Shown: positions 19,882 to 28,387 of the stretch, piece by piece
Layout: each line of letters begins with the position of its first letter
How positions within the stretch are numbered: position 1 is the stretch's first letter
Made by a program: the position numbers and the translations under genes
The notes under the pieces: model-generated
Databases searched by the model: none
Seen by the model: the letters and a program-made list of their open reading frames with translations, nothing else
Told to the model about the DNA's origin: nothing
Source: Burkholderiaceae bacterium DAT-1
GTDB lineage: Bacteria; Pseudomonadota; Gammaproteobacteria; Burkholderiales; Chitinimonadaceae
Assembly: GCA_019084025.1 (NCBI GenBank)
Contig: JAHRBI010000004.1
Location: forward strand, 186,001-250,000
Reading direction: 5' to 3'
Length of the DNA stretch: 64,000 nucleotides

Positions 19882-20502
19882 ATGTTTACTGGCTTGGTTG
19901 AAGCAACAGGCACAATTGGCACCGTACAGCCGATTGATGGTCATGGTCTTCGCGTGATGATTGTCACCGAAGATATGGATCTGACCGATGTGCTGATTGG
20001 CGAAAGCATTGCGATTGATGGCGCGTGCATGACGGTCATCAGTAAAACCGAGCGTTCGTTCAAGGTCGATGTCTCGGCCGAATCCCTGCGCTGCACGCAT
20101 GGCCTGGATGATCCGGGTCGCGTGGTGAATCTGGAACGTGCGCTGCGACTGGGCGATCGTCTGGGCGGGCATATGGTGTCCGGCCACGTGGATGGCGTGG
20201 GCGAAGTGCGCAAGTTCGAGCAGGTCGGCGACTGCGTCAAGATGGTAGTACAGGGCCCGAAAGCGCTGGCGAAATATCTGGCGACCAAAGGGTCGATTGT
20301 GGTGAACGGCGTGTCGCTGACCACCAATCTGGTCAAGAACGTGATGGATCGCTGCGTATTCAGCTGCAATCTGGTGCCGCATACGCTGGAATGCACCAAC
20401 CTGCGCCTCCTTGAAAAAGGCGCCAAGGTCAACCTGGAAGTGGACATGATCGCGCGCTATGTCGAGCGTCTTATGCAAACCGAAGATGAAGATCTGTTGT
20501 AA
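19882..20502 (+). CDS. ribE: Riboflavin synthase, alpha subunit
   Basis: 206 residues from the ATG at 19882 (MFTGLVEATGTI), with GAAGGA upstream. It has two lumazine-binding barrel repeats; the second begins near residue 95 (VSGHVDGVGEV). It dismutates two molecules of 6,7-dimethyl-8-ribityllumazine to riboflavin. The 131-nt gap after ribD has no recognisable FMN riboswitch. An inverted repeat TGACC...GGTCA lies at about 19783-19801. Confidence 0.95.
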   Translation: MFTGLVEATGTIGTVQPIDGHGLRVMIVTEDMDLTDVLIGESIAIDGACMTVISKTERSFKVDVSAESLRCTHGLDDPGRVVNLERALRLGDRLGGHMVSGHVDGVGEVRKFEQVGDCVKMVVQGPKALAKYLATKGSIVVNGVSLTTNLVKNVMDRCVFSCNLVPHTLECTNLRLLEKGAKVNLEVDMIARYVERLMQTEDEDLL

Positions 20503-20539
20503 AGTGCGGGTTTGATGCCGCACTTTTGAGTGGAAGTCG

Positions 20540-21631
20540 ATGACGATTGCAACTGTACCCGAGCTGATCGCTGATCTCGCAGCCGGTAAAATGATTGTCC
20601 TGATGGACGATGAAGATCGCGAAAACGAAGGGGATCTGGTCATGTGCGCCGAGCACGTGACCCCTGAAGCGATCAATTTCATGGCCAAGTTTGGCCGTGG
20701 CCTGATTTGCCTGACGCTGACCGAAGACCGTTGCCGTCAGCTCAATCTCCCGCTGATGGTGTCCAATAACGGTACACCGCACGGCACCAATTTCACGATG
20801 TCCATCGAGGCTGCCGAAGGCGTCTCGACTGGCATTTCGGCAGCAGACCGCGCGCATACCGTGCAAGTAGCCGTGGCGAAAGATGCCCGCCCGCGCGATA
20901 TCGTGATGCCGGGGCATATCTTCCCGCTGATGGCAAAAGAAGGCGGTGTACTGGCGCGCGCAGGCCATACCGAAGCAGGCTGTGATCTGGCTCGCATGGC
21001 GGGTGCGCAACCGGCTTCCGTGATCTGCGAAATCATGAACGACGACGGCAGCATGTCGCGTCTGCCCGAACTGATTCCCTTTGCTGAGCAGCATGGACTC
21101 AAGATTGGCACCATTGCCGACCTGATCCAGTACCGCAGCCGGACCGAATCCCTGATCGAACGTGCAGGCGAGCGCACTGTTACCACCCCTGCTGGCGAAT
21201 TCAAGCTGGTGGCTTTCCGTGAGCCATCGCGTGGTAATACGCATCTGGCACTGGTGCTGGGCGATATTCAGTCCGATCAGGATACGCTGGTGCGGGTGCA
21301 TGAGCCGCTGAGCGTCATCGACTGGATGGATATGGGCCAGACCCGCCATTCCTGGGGCATCTACCGCAGCCTGGAAGCCATCAAGGCAGCCGGCAGCGGC
21401 GTGGTCATTCTCCTGCATCGTCCTGAAGGTGGCGACGATCTGCTCGCGCGTGCCTTGCCCGAGCTGGCACTGAATGTGCCGCAGAAGTGGGATATGCGGA
21501 CTTACGGCATCGGCGCACAGATGCTGCGCAATCTGGGTGTCCGTCGCATGAAACTGCTGTCGCCCGCCCGCAAGATGCCGAGTATGGCTGGCTTCGGGCT
21601 GGAGATTACCGGCTTTGTCGAGCCTGTCTGA
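20540..21631 (+). CDS. ribB: 3,4-dihydroxy-2-butanone-4-phosphate synthase with degenerate GTP cyclohydrolase II domain (RibBX)
   Basis: 363 residues. The N-terminal RibB domain (about 1-205) is intact: DDEDRENEGDLV for metal and substrate binding and HTEAGCDLARMAG. The C-terminal GCHII-like domain lacks the three zinc cysteines: where the family has a C-x-C region after VRVH, this protein reads EPLSVIDWMDMGQTRHSWG. It therefore probably makes only dihydroxybutanone phosphate from ribulose 5-phosphate, and a separate RibA should exist elsewhere. Such RibBX hybrids are known in proteobacteria. Confidence 0.92.
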   Translation: MTIATVPELIADLAAGKMIVLMDDEDRENEGDLVMCAEHVTPEAINFMAKFGRGLICLTLTEDRCRQLNLPLMVSNNGTPHGTNFTMSIEAAEGVSTGISAADRAHTVQVAVAKDARPRDIVMPGHIFPLMAKEGGVLARAGHTEAGCDLARMAGAQPASVICEIMNDDGSMSRLPELIPFAEQHGLKIGTIADLIQYRSRTESLIERAGERTVTTPAGEFKLVAFREPSRGNTHLALVLGDIQSDQDTLVRVHEPLSVIDWMDMGQTRHSWGIYRSLEAIKAAGSGVVILLHRPEGGDDLLARALPELALNVPQKWDMRTYGIGAQMLRNLGVRRMKLLSPARKMPSMAGFGLEITGFVEPV

Positions 21632-21791
21632 CCCCTCCCTTCGGTTTTCCTTTGCCCGGTTCCGGCCGGGCAGGTAAATGCGGTTCACCGTTTGCGCGGG
21701 CTAAACTGACCAGCCGCTTTGACCGTTCTGGCATAGTCCAGTAAAATCAACCGTTTTGCTCTTTGCCTTACACCCATTGCAAGGATTTATC

Positions 21792-22283
21792 ATGCCGCGT
21801 CACGCACACCTCTCCGAAATCGAAACCAATCTGGACGGCAAGGGCCTCCGCATCGGTATCGTGATGAGCCGTTTCAATAGCGATGTGTGCGAAGGCCTGC
21901 TGGTCGCCTGCCTCGATGAGCTGAAGCGACTCGGCGTGCGCGATGAAGATCGCTTGCTGACCACCGTGCCGGGCGCACTCGAAGTACCACTGGTGCTGCA
22001 AACCATGGCAGCTACCGGCAAGTTTGATGCCCTGATCGCACTCGGTGCCGTCATTCGCGGCGAAACCTATCATTTCGAGCTGGTTTCCAACGAATCTGGT
22101 GCGGGTGTCACCCGCGTGACACTGGACAGCAAGCTGCCGATTGCCAATGCCATCCTGACGACCGAAAACGATGATCAGGCGCTGGTGCGCATGCAGGAAA
22201 AGGGGGCGGATGCAGCACGCGTGGCGGTAGAAGCAGCCCGTCTGCAAGAAGCACTGAAACAATGGGCGGCCGAACGTGCGTAA
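21792..22283 (+). CDS. ribH: 6,7-dimethyl-8-ribityllumazine synthase
   Basis: 163 residues from the ATG at 21792, with AAGGA upstream. Family motifs are [23 protein letters not shown] and [16 protein letters not shown], with the catalytic His in the last. It condenses the pyrimidine and dihydroxybutanone phosphate products of RibD and RibB. It is followed 48 nt later by nusB, the classical ribH-nusB pairing. Confidence 0.96.
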   Translation: MPRHAHLSEIETNLDGKGLRIGIVMSRFNSDVCEGLLVACLDELKRLGVRDEDRLLTTVPGALEVPLVLQTMAATGKFDALIALGAVIRGETYHFELVSNESGAGVTRVTLDSKLPIANAILTTENDDQALVRMQEKGADAARVAVEAARLQEALKQWAAERA

Positions 22284-22331
22284 GCACGAGCGTATCATTT
22301 GAAGAGCAAGCGGAATAACAAGGAAGTGGCC

Positions 22332-22817
22332 ATGACCGACAAAACATCTGCCCCGAAGGATGCCGACAAGGCGCCAAACAAGTCGCCGCGTCGCCGCGCC
22401 CGTGAATACGCTGTACAAGGTTTGTACCAGTTCCAGCTGACCGGTGATTCGGTGGGCACCATTGAGCGCTTTCTGCGTGATAGCAGCACCGCGTTTAACC
22501 GTGCCGATGAAGGCCTGTTCCGCGAGATTTTCTACGGTGCGATGAATGCCCGCGAAGATCTGATGTACCGGATCGAGCCGTGTCTGGATCGCTCCGTGGA
22601 CGAAGTCAGTCCGGTGGAAAAGGCGATTCTGCAAGTCGCTGCTTTCGAGCTGCTTAACAAGCCGGAAACCCCGTACGCAGTCATCATTAACGAAGCAATC
22701 GAGCTGGCCAAAACCTTTGGCGGTACCGATGGACACCGCTTTGTGAATGGCGTGCTGGACAAGCTCGCGGTTGAAGTTCGCGCGGCAGAGGTTGCGCAAG
22801 GCCGCAAGCGCAAGTAA
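22332..22817 (+). CDS. nusB: Transcription antitermination protein NusB
   Basis: 161 residues from the ATG at 22332 (MTDKTSAPKD); GGAAG lies just upstream. A charged, disordered N-terminus precedes the all-helical NusB core (RRRAREYAVQGLYQFQLTG, then PYAVIINEAIELAKTFGG, ending FVNGVLDKLA). With NusE (S10) it binds BoxA RNA in rRNA antitermination. Confidence 0.96.
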   Translation: MTDKTSAPKDADKAPNKSPRRRAREYAVQGLYQFQLTGDSVGTIERFLRDSSTAFNRADEGLFREIFYGAMNAREDLMYRIEPCLDRSVDEVSPVEKAILQVAAFELLNKPETPYAVIINEAIELAKTFGGTDGHRFVNGVLDKLAVEVRAAEVAQGRKRK

Positions 22818-22854
22818 TCTACTGCGCAGTCAATAATAGAAGAGGGTGAAGGGT

Positions 22855-23808
22855 ATGGCGATAGGCGAATTCGAGCTGATCCGCCGCTATTTCACCCGCT
22901 CTTCAGCCAATGCCGTTCTGGGCATTGGCGATGATGCCGCCCTCGTGGCACCGTCTGCCGGTATGCAACTCGCCATCGCAGCGGATACCATGGTCGAAGG
23001 GCGGCATTTCTTCCCCGGCACCGACCCCCACTCACTCGGCTGGAAAGCACTGGCAGTCAATCTGTCGGATATGGCTGCAATGGGTGCTGATCCACGCTGG
23101 TTCACTCTCTGCCTTACCCTGCCATCTGTTGATGAGCGCTGGCTCTCCGGTTTTGCCGAAGGCCTGTTTGCGCTGGCGGACCGCTTTGGCGTCAGCCTGA
23201 TCGGTGGCGATACCACTTCCGGCCCGCTCTCCATTTCCATCCAGATCATCGGTGAAGTGCCCGTTGGCCGCGCATTGCGACGTTCAGGCGCGCAGGCAGG
23301 CGATGATGTCTGGCTGAGTGGTGTGACAGGTGCGGCCGCGCTGGCTGTGCGTCAGCGTATGGGCGAAGTTGTGGTGGGTGACCTGGAGCGCGAGTTTTGC
23401 GCCGGAAAACTGGATCGCCCCGAGCCCCGAGTTGTGCTTGGCCAGGCACTTCGTGGCATTGCAACTTCAGCAATTGATGTCTCCGATGGCTTGCTGGCCG
23501 ATCTCGGGCACATTGCCAAAGCATCCGGGGTTCAGATTCTGCTGGATCAGTGGGCCATTCCGCTGCCGCCCTTATCGGTGCGTGCCGAATTGCTGGATGA
23601 ACTGGTGTTGTCAGGCGGCGATGACTACGAGCTGGTGTTTACTGCGCCTGCATCCCGCCGCACGCTGGTTGAGGATCTTGCCCTGTCTGCGGGTGTCAGT
23701 CTCACGCGTATTGGTATGGTTGAAGCGGGCAACGGTGTCGCATTATTCGGTCGGGACGGTCACATTGTGCAGCCACACAAAGCTGGATTCGATCATTTCC
23801 TGAATTGA
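22855..23808 (+). CDS. thiL: Thiamine-monophosphate kinase
   Basis: 317 residues from ATG 22855 (MAIGEFELIRRYF); a GTG at 22846 is in frame. Motifs GIGDDAALV, DTMVEGRHFF, MGADPRWF, GGDTTSGPLS and DVSDGLLADLGH are present, covering the Mg- and ATP-binding sites of the PurM/ThiL fold. It phosphorylates TMP to thiamine diphosphate. nusB-thiL is a common pairing. Confidence 0.95.
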   Translation: MAIGEFELIRRYFTRSSANAVLGIGDDAALVAPSAGMQLAIAADTMVEGRHFFPGTDPHSLGWKALAVNLSDMAAMGADPRWFTLCLTLPSVDERWLSGFAEGLFALADRFGVSLIGGDTTSGPLSISIQIIGEVPVGRALRRSGAQAGDDVWLSGVTGAAALAVRQRMGEVVVGDLEREFCAGKLDRPEPRVVLGQALRGIATSAIDVSDGLLADLGHIAKASGVQILLDQWAIPLPPLSVRAELLDELVLSGGDDYELVFTAPASRRTLVEDLALSAGVSLTRIGMVEAGNGVALFGRDGHIVQPHKAGFDHFLN

Positions 23809-23831
23809 TCGTTACATCTGCTCCCCTCAAA

Positions 23832-23859
23832 TAAAATCAGGCTCCCTAGGGAGCCTGAT
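23832..23859 (-). terminator. Terminator of the 23887-24192 gene
   Basis: TCAGGCTCCC and GGGAGCCTGA form a perfect stem around a minimal centre at 23838-23859, followed on the minus strand by TTTTATTT. On the plus strand no T-run follows, so it serves mainly the minus-strand gene. Confidence 0.82.
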
Positions 23860-23886
23860 GCACATCTTCAGTTGAATGACAGCAAA

Positions 23887-24192
23887 TTACTGTTCTTGCT
23901 GCGATTCGTTGATTTTCTTGATGTAGGCATTCTGTTCGTTGATCGCTGCATTCGCCTTGCCGATAGCGGCTTGTGCCAGCTGGTTTTGTTCATCGACGAA
24001 CTTCTTGATGCACTCGGAGTATTCCTTGACGCGGCGCTGGAACACTTTGCGCTGGTTGTCGCTGGCGAACTTGCTAATTGTGTCCGGTTGCTTGCATTCC
24101 GGTGCTGCAGGTGTAGCGGCGGTCGGTGCAGCATCTTCTGCATAAACTTGGGCGATCAGACCGAGCATCAGAATCGCGATCATTTTTTTCAT
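23887..24192 (-). CDS. Small periplasmic coiled-coil protein, function unknown
   Basis: 101 residues from the ATG at 24192 (MKKMIAILMLGLIAQVYA, signal peptide). The mature part has two Cys residues (APECKQPD and YSECIKKF) spaced about 28 residues apart, and a C-terminal helix rich in Ala, Asn and Gln (NQLAQAAIGKANAAINEQN) that reads as coiled coil. No family recognised. A strong terminator follows. Confidence 0.7.
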   Translation of the reverse strand: MKKMIAILMLGLIAQVYAEDAAPTAATPAAPECKQPDTISKFASDNQRKVFQRRVKEYSECIKKFVDEQNQLAQAAIGKANAAINEQNAYIKKINESQQEQ

Positions 24193-24300
24193 GTATCTGC
24201 TCCAGGTGTGATTTGGATTTCGTGGAGGCGATTGTAGTCGCTTCGACATAAATCGGACAGTGGCAAATGCATATTGCTGATGCCAATCAAATGCTGTGTC

Positions 24301-25164
24301 TCACAGCGCATTCAATGGGAGCTTCAGATAACTGATCCCATTTGCTTCTGCGGGTGGAAATTCTCCCGCCCGAATGTTGATCTGAATCGAAGGCAGAATC
24401 AGTTGCGGCATGCTCAGGGTGCGATCACGGGCTTCACGCATGGTCACAAACGCTTCCTCATCTACCCCGTCGTGAACATGCATATTGGCGCGGCGCTGTT
24501 CAGCCACCGAACTCTCCCACTGTGCACCGCGGCCAGGCGGAGGATAGTCATGACACATGAACAGACGCGTATCCAGTGGAAGCGACAGTAAGCGCCGAAT
24601 GGATGCATAGAGTTGGCGCGCATTGCCACCCGGAAAATCGCAGCGAGCGGTGCCTACATCTGGCATAAACAGGGTGTCCCCCACAAATACCGCGTCACCG
24701 ATCTGATAAGCGACATCAGCGGGTGTATGACCCGGAACCTCCATCACGCGAATGGATAGATCGCCCGCATTCAGCGTATCGCTTTCATGAAGCGTGCAAT
24801 CGAATTGTTTACCATCCGGTGCAAATTCACTCCCCAAATTGAAAACTTTTGCAAAGGCACGCTGAACTTCGGTAATCTTTGCACCAATGCAGATTCGGCC
24901 ACCGATGTGCTTGCGTAGATAAGCCGCGGCGGAAATATGATCTGCATGGGCATGCGTTTCAAGCAACCACTTGATCGTTAATTGTTTTTCGTGAACGAAG
25001 GCAATGATCTGGTCGGCTTGTTTGGTAGATGTTCTGCCCGACTTCTGATCAAAGTCGAGAACGGGATCGATGATGACCGCCTCTCCCTTTGGGGCATCGT
25101 AGACCACATAACTGATTGTCCAGGTTTGTGCATCGAAAAAAGCTTCAACATTGGGTGCTGGCAT
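24301..25164 (-). CDS. MBL-fold metallo-hydrolase of Blh/persulfide dioxygenase type
   Basis: 287 residues. The metallo-beta-lactamase metal motif is THAHADH (in LLETHAHADHISA), with further ligands in VPGHTPADVAY, FVGDTLF and MCHDYPPPGR. The layout matches Blh-type proteins and ETHE1-like persulfide dioxygenases, which handle sulfide-derived persulfide. It diverges from an ArsR gene resembling BigR, the sulfide/persulfide-responsive repressor of blh operons. No rhodanese domain is fused to it. Confidence 0.82.
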   Translation of the reverse strand: MPAPNVEAFFDAQTWTISYVVYDAPKGEAVIIDPVLDFDQKSGRTSTKQADQIIAFVHEKQLTIKWLLETHAHADHISAAAYLRKHIGGRICIGAKITEVQRAFAKVFNLGSEFAPDGKQFDCTLHESDTLNAGDLSIRVMEVPGHTPADVAYQIGDAVFVGDTLFMPDVGTARCDFPGGNARQLYASIRRLLSLPLDTRLFMCHDYPPPGRGAQWESSVAEQRRANMHVHDGVDEEAFVTMREARDRTLSMPQLILPSIQINIRAGEFPPAEANGISYLKLPLNAL

Positions 25165-25294
25165 GTGATCTCCTCTTGGTCTGGGATGAAATATTAGACC
25201 GAAAAGGCATATATTACTTCCTGAAAGTTATCTTTGATTTGAGGTGAATAAAAAAATCAACCAATAAGCACGATATGAGTGAGGAAATTCGACC

Positions 25295-25657
25295 GTGTAT
25301 ACCGAAGCAGCATCGTTTTTCAGGACGTTTGGCAATCAGGATCGTCTGGCACTACTGAATGCCCTGGATCAAGCATCCATGACCGTGACGGAAATGGAGC
25401 AGCGTACAGGCATCCGCCAGCCAACACTTAGTCAGCAGCTTGCTGTTCTGCGTCAAGCAGGGCTGGTGGAAACCAGTCGAGATGGCAAGTTTGTGCATTA
25501 CAGCCTGACCAGTGGCCGAGCCCTGATTATGCTGGGCATGATGCGACACATGTTCGAGCTGAGTATGATGGCCGAGCCCTCTGTTGCGGCCGGGTGTGTG
25601 CAGCATGAAGCCATCACCCTAGAGGGAATAGACGATCAGATGCCCAAAGCCGCCTGA
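25295..25657 (+). CDS. ArsR-family regulator resembling BigR/SqrR
   Basis: 120 residues from GTG 25295. The winged helix is visible as RLALLNALDQ, then the recognition helix RQPTLSQQLAVLRQAGLV and the wing SRDGKFVHYSL. BigR-type sensors use two cysteines to form a disulfide or polysulfide link; here the residue expected as the first Cys is Asn22 and only Cys101 remains. It diverges from the Blh-like gene, which it probably represses. Sensing must differ from canonical BigR if it senses persulfide at all. Confidence 0.82.
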   Translation: MYTEAASFFRTFGNQDRLALLNALDQASMTVTEMEQRTGIRQPTLSQQLAVLRQAGLVETSRDGKFVHYSLTSGRALIMLGMMRHMFELSMMAEPSVAAGCVQHEAITLEGIDDQMPKAA

Positions 25658-25673
25658 CCTTCCCGAACAATGC

Positions 25674-25710
25674 AAAATCCCCCGGTTTCGATGAGTCCGG
25701 GGGATTTTTT
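25674..25710 (+). terminator. Strong terminator after the ArsR gene
   Basis: AAAATCCCCCGG and CCGGGGGATTTT pair around a loop of about 13 nt, followed by TTTTTTG. It separates the regulator from the small triplicated genes. Confidence 0.9.
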
Positions 25711-25879
25711 GTATCTGGTGCCGGCTTTTCTACCTTTCAAGCGTATTCACTCAACGCTCGCCTCGCAAATTGTGCATTTCGCTCCCCGTTTTCTGCATGT
25801 GGTCGCAATCAGGCAGTACTGGACAGACAGTCCTGCCATGATTCACTCATCAAAACACGGCAACGTAAGGAGTAACACC

Positions 25880-26014
25880 ATGAAATCACTGAGTTTATCT
25901 GCCCGTCTGGTCACTGTCGTTTGCGCCTTGATTGTGTCCCTGACCTTTATGCAAGGTTCGATCAAGATGTTCGACATCACCCAGCCTGCTGCTGCATCAC
26001 AGCAACTCGTTTAA
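25880..26014 (+). CDS. Small single-pass membrane protein, tandem paralogue 1 of 3
   Basis: 44 residues from ATG 25880, with AAGGAG upstream. It begins MKSLSLSARLVTVVCALIV, has a hydrophobic stretch at about residues 10-26, then a conserved MQGSIKMFDI segment and a short polar tail. Two close relatives follow immediately. The family is not recognised. It could be a single-span inner-membrane peptide or an exported peptide with a poor cleavage site. Confidence 0.7.
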   Translation: MKSLSLSARLVTVVCALIVSLTFMQGSIKMFDITQPAAASQQLV

Positions 26015-26058
26015 TCACCTGAGCAAAACCCTTTTACGCATTTAATAGGAGCATCATC

Positions 26059-26193
26059 ATGCAAACCCTGAACCTGTCTTCCCGTCTTGCCATGGCCATG
26101 TGTGCGCTGTTTATCTCCCTTGCAGTAATGCAAGGCACGGTGCAAATGTTTGAATTGCCAGCAGATCAACCCATTAGCCAGCTCACAGCTTAA
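26059..26193 (+). CDS. Small single-pass membrane protein, tandem paralogue 2 of 3
   Basis: 44 residues from ATG 26059, with AGGAG eight bases upstream. It begins MQTLNLSSRLAMAMCALFI and continues SLAVMQGTVQMFEL. Compared with copies 1 and 3 it conserves the L-L-(S/T)-x-RL start, the single Cys-Ala-Leu in the hydrophobic core and the G-(T/S)-(V/I)-x-MF-(E/D) motif. The gap from copy 1 is 44 nt. Confidence 0.7.
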   Translation: MQTLNLSSRLAMAMCALFISLAVMQGTVQMFELPADQPISQLTA

Positions 26194-26213
26194 TCAAGAA
26201 AAGGAGTTGTATC

Positions 26214-26354
26214 ATGAAATCGCTGACCCTAACCAAGCGCCTTGTAACGATCACCTGTGCACTCATTGTCTCGGTTGTGTCGTTTGCCGGAACGGTGGAA
26301 ATGTTTGAACTGAATTCCGTCGCAAAAGCAAGTGTGACCGAGGTGCGCGCATGA
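26214..26354 (+). CDS. Small single-pass membrane protein, tandem paralogue 3 of 3
   Basis: 46 residues from ATG 26214, with AAAGGAG upstream. It begins MKSLTLTKRLVTITCALIV and continues with SFAGTVEMFEL and a slightly longer charged tail ending TEVRA. The gap from copy 2 is 20 nt, so the three are likely one transcript. The shared pattern across three diverged copies, each with its own ribosome site, argues that they are translated. Confidence 0.7.
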   Translation: MKSLTLTKRLVTITCALIVSVVSFAGTVEMFELNSVAKASVTEVRA

Positions 26355-26451
26355 GAAAACACACTCGCATCCTCTGTGTTTGCGCTGAGCTAAGCAAAAT
26401 TGCCGGATGGGCAGGTAGAATGCCGCTTTCGTCTCAACTGAAGGGCGTTTC

Positions 26452-27360
26452 ATGCTCGGCTTTCTGCCTCCCGCAATCCGTCTGGCGATCTCAGCAGTCC
26501 TGCTGACCCTGAATGTCGTAATTTGTTCGGTCCTGATTGTTGGACTGGGATTATTCAAACTTGTCCTGCCCGTCAAACCTGTTCGACAGGTACTCGACCG
26601 TATTCTGAATACCATTGCCGAGCAATGGATTGTCAATAATGGGTTCTGGATGGCACTTGCCGGTAAGATCGACTGGCAGGTAGAAGGTCTGGACGGCCTG
26701 CAGTACAAAGGCTGGTATTTGGTTGAATCCAACCATCAGAGCTGGGTGGACATCATTGTCCTGCAAAAAGTCCTCAATCGCCGCATCCCCTTTCTCAAGT
26801 TTTTCCTCAAGCGAGAGCTGATTTATATCCCGTTTATTGGCCTGGGATGGTGGGCGCTCGACTTTCCATTTATGAAGCGCCGTGATGCAAACTGGCTCAT
26901 GAAGCATCCGGAAAAGCGGGGTGAAGACCTTGAAACCGCTCGGAAAGCGTGCGAAAAATTCTCGCTTGTTCCTACGTCGGTGATGAATTTCCTGGAAGGC
27001 ACCCGGTTTACGCCTGCTAAGCACGCCAAGCAAAAGTCGGCCTATCAGTATCTACTCAAGCCCAAGGCTGGTGGAATCGCCGCTGCAATGAATGCGATGG
27101 GTTCGCGTTTTAACGCCTTGGTAGATGTGACCATCTATTATCCGGACGGCATTCCGACGTTTTACGATTTACTGGCAGGGCGCATTAAGCGCGTGGTGGT
27201 AAATATCAAGCAGCACCACATCCCTGCACATTTGTGTACGGGAGACTATCTTGGCGATTCGGCATTCAGGAAGCAGATGCAGGAGTGGCTGCATGAACTT
27301 TGGCTTGAAAAGGACGCAGTGCTGATTGAGCTGCGCCGGAAATATGGTCAACCGGACTGA
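26452..27360 (+). CDS. 1-acyl-sn-glycerol-3-phosphate acyltransferase family protein (YihG-like)
   Basis: 302 residues. An N-terminal hydrophobic helix (about 8-40) precedes the PlsC-type domain. The catalytic HX4D motif is NHQSWVD near residue 92, and the acyl-acceptor motif FLEGTR is near residue 182. Long N- and C-terminal parts and PFMKRRDANWL fit the YihG subgroup, inner-membrane lysophospholipid acyltransferases. No coupling to neighbours is evident. Confidence 0.85.
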   Translation: MLGFLPPAIRLAISAVLLTLNVVICSVLIVGLGLFKLVLPVKPVRQVLDRILNTIAEQWIVNNGFWMALAGKIDWQVEGLDGLQYKGWYLVESNHQSWVDIIVLQKVLNRRIPFLKFFLKRELIYIPFIGLGWWALDFPFMKRRDANWLMKHPEKRGEDLETARKACEKFSLVPTSVMNFLEGTRFTPAKHAKQKSAYQYLLKPKAGGIAAAMNAMGSRFNALVDVTIYYPDGIPTFYDLLAGRIKRVVVNIKQHHIPAHLCTGDYLGDSAFRKQMQEWLHELWLEKDAVLIELRRKYGQPD

Positions 27361-27388
27361 GTCGGGAGGCGGGCCGGGCGGTCAGTGA

Positions 27389-28294
27389 CTACACCAGAGA
27401 CGGGCCTTTACGTAGCTCGTCTCCGAATTCCTCCATTTCTGACGGGTGAATACCCAGCTCTCCGAGTACGGCCTGCTCGGCCTGTGGCCAGCCCAGATCC
27501 AGTTCATTCAATACATGGGCACGTAGTAAGTGCTCTGCCAGACGTGCCGTACTCACTAGTCGTGCTGCTTCGCGTGAAACAGACTCATGCTTGCCAATCG
27601 CTGCAAAATCGTGGTGCATCAGCACGCCTTCAGCGAAGTGCTCGGGCATAAACCATGTTCTTGCCAGCAAATACCCCACCACCGTATGTGCCGTGGCCCG
27701 GCTCCGTTCCTCTATCTGGGTAAAATTCACCGGATCGGCCATGGCACGAGCCAAGGTATTGATGTAGCTGCTGAAGCGTTGCGCCAGCACCGGAATACCG
27801 CTATCCCTGAATAAGCAGAACAAATACGCCTGATCGGGTCGGCAGAGATGCCACGTTTTTGCCGCCTGACTGGCAATACTGCCAATTCGCCCTGATTCTT
27901 CCCAGAAGGTATGCAAAATGGGAGGCAATGGCAGCAATTGCTTGAGTGCAACGCTCGTGACAATGCTTTCCAGATTGGCAGCTCCAAGCACCGTGACAGC
28001 ATCCTTAAGCGAATCCAGTGTTCTGCCTGCAAAGCCTGGCGAGTTAGCTACTTTGAGCACGGCCGCAGCCAGACCAATGTCTCGCCCAATAATCTGCCCG
28101 AGCGTTTGCAGGTCAGCTTCTTTGGCTTGCGCAGCGCGAAAGTCCGCCAGCACGGACGGCAAGGGGGGCAGCGTCAGGCTTTTCAGGAGCTTGTCGGTTT
28201 TTGCTTCGTTCAGATCGGCAGACACGATCACGGCCTTGGCAGAGGGAATGTTCTTCAGTGTAGGACACTGGCGGGATTTGTCTTGATATTCCAT
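27389..28294 (-). CDS. HDOD-domain protein
   Basis: 301 residues. After an N-terminal segment of about 45 residues, the HDOD domain runs to about 245: [14 protein letters not shown], then [21 protein letters not shown], then [24 protein letters not shown] is a noncatalytic relative of HD phosphohydrolases found in signalling and motility regulators. No output domain is attached. It diverges from the sulfate-binding protein gene with a 93-nt gap. Confidence 0.85.
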   Translation of the reverse strand: MEYQDKSRQCPTLKNIPSAKAVIVSADLNEAKTDKLLKSLTLPPLPSVLADFRAAQAKEADLQTLGQIIGRDIGLAAAVLKVANSPGFAGRTLDSLKDAVTVLGAANLESIVTSVALKQLLPLPPILHTFWEESGRIGSIASQAAKTWHLCRPDQAYLFCLFRDSGIPVLAQRFSSYINTLARAMADPVNFTQIEERSRATAHTVVGYLLARTWFMPEHFAEGVLMHHDFAAIGKHESVSREAARLVSTARLAEHLLRAHVLNELDLGWPQAEQAVLGELGIHPSEMEEFGDELRKGPSLV

Positions 28295-28387
28295 TTTGGA
28301 ATTTATAGATCATCTGTAATTACTGTACCCAAATCTGACGGATCTCTACACTTCGCCTCCATATTCAAATCAAGCTGGAGTACGTTG

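Noticed and set aside
19750-19882. Possible FMN riboswitch between ribD and ribE
   Set aside because: None of the conserved RFN-element blocks could be found in the gap.
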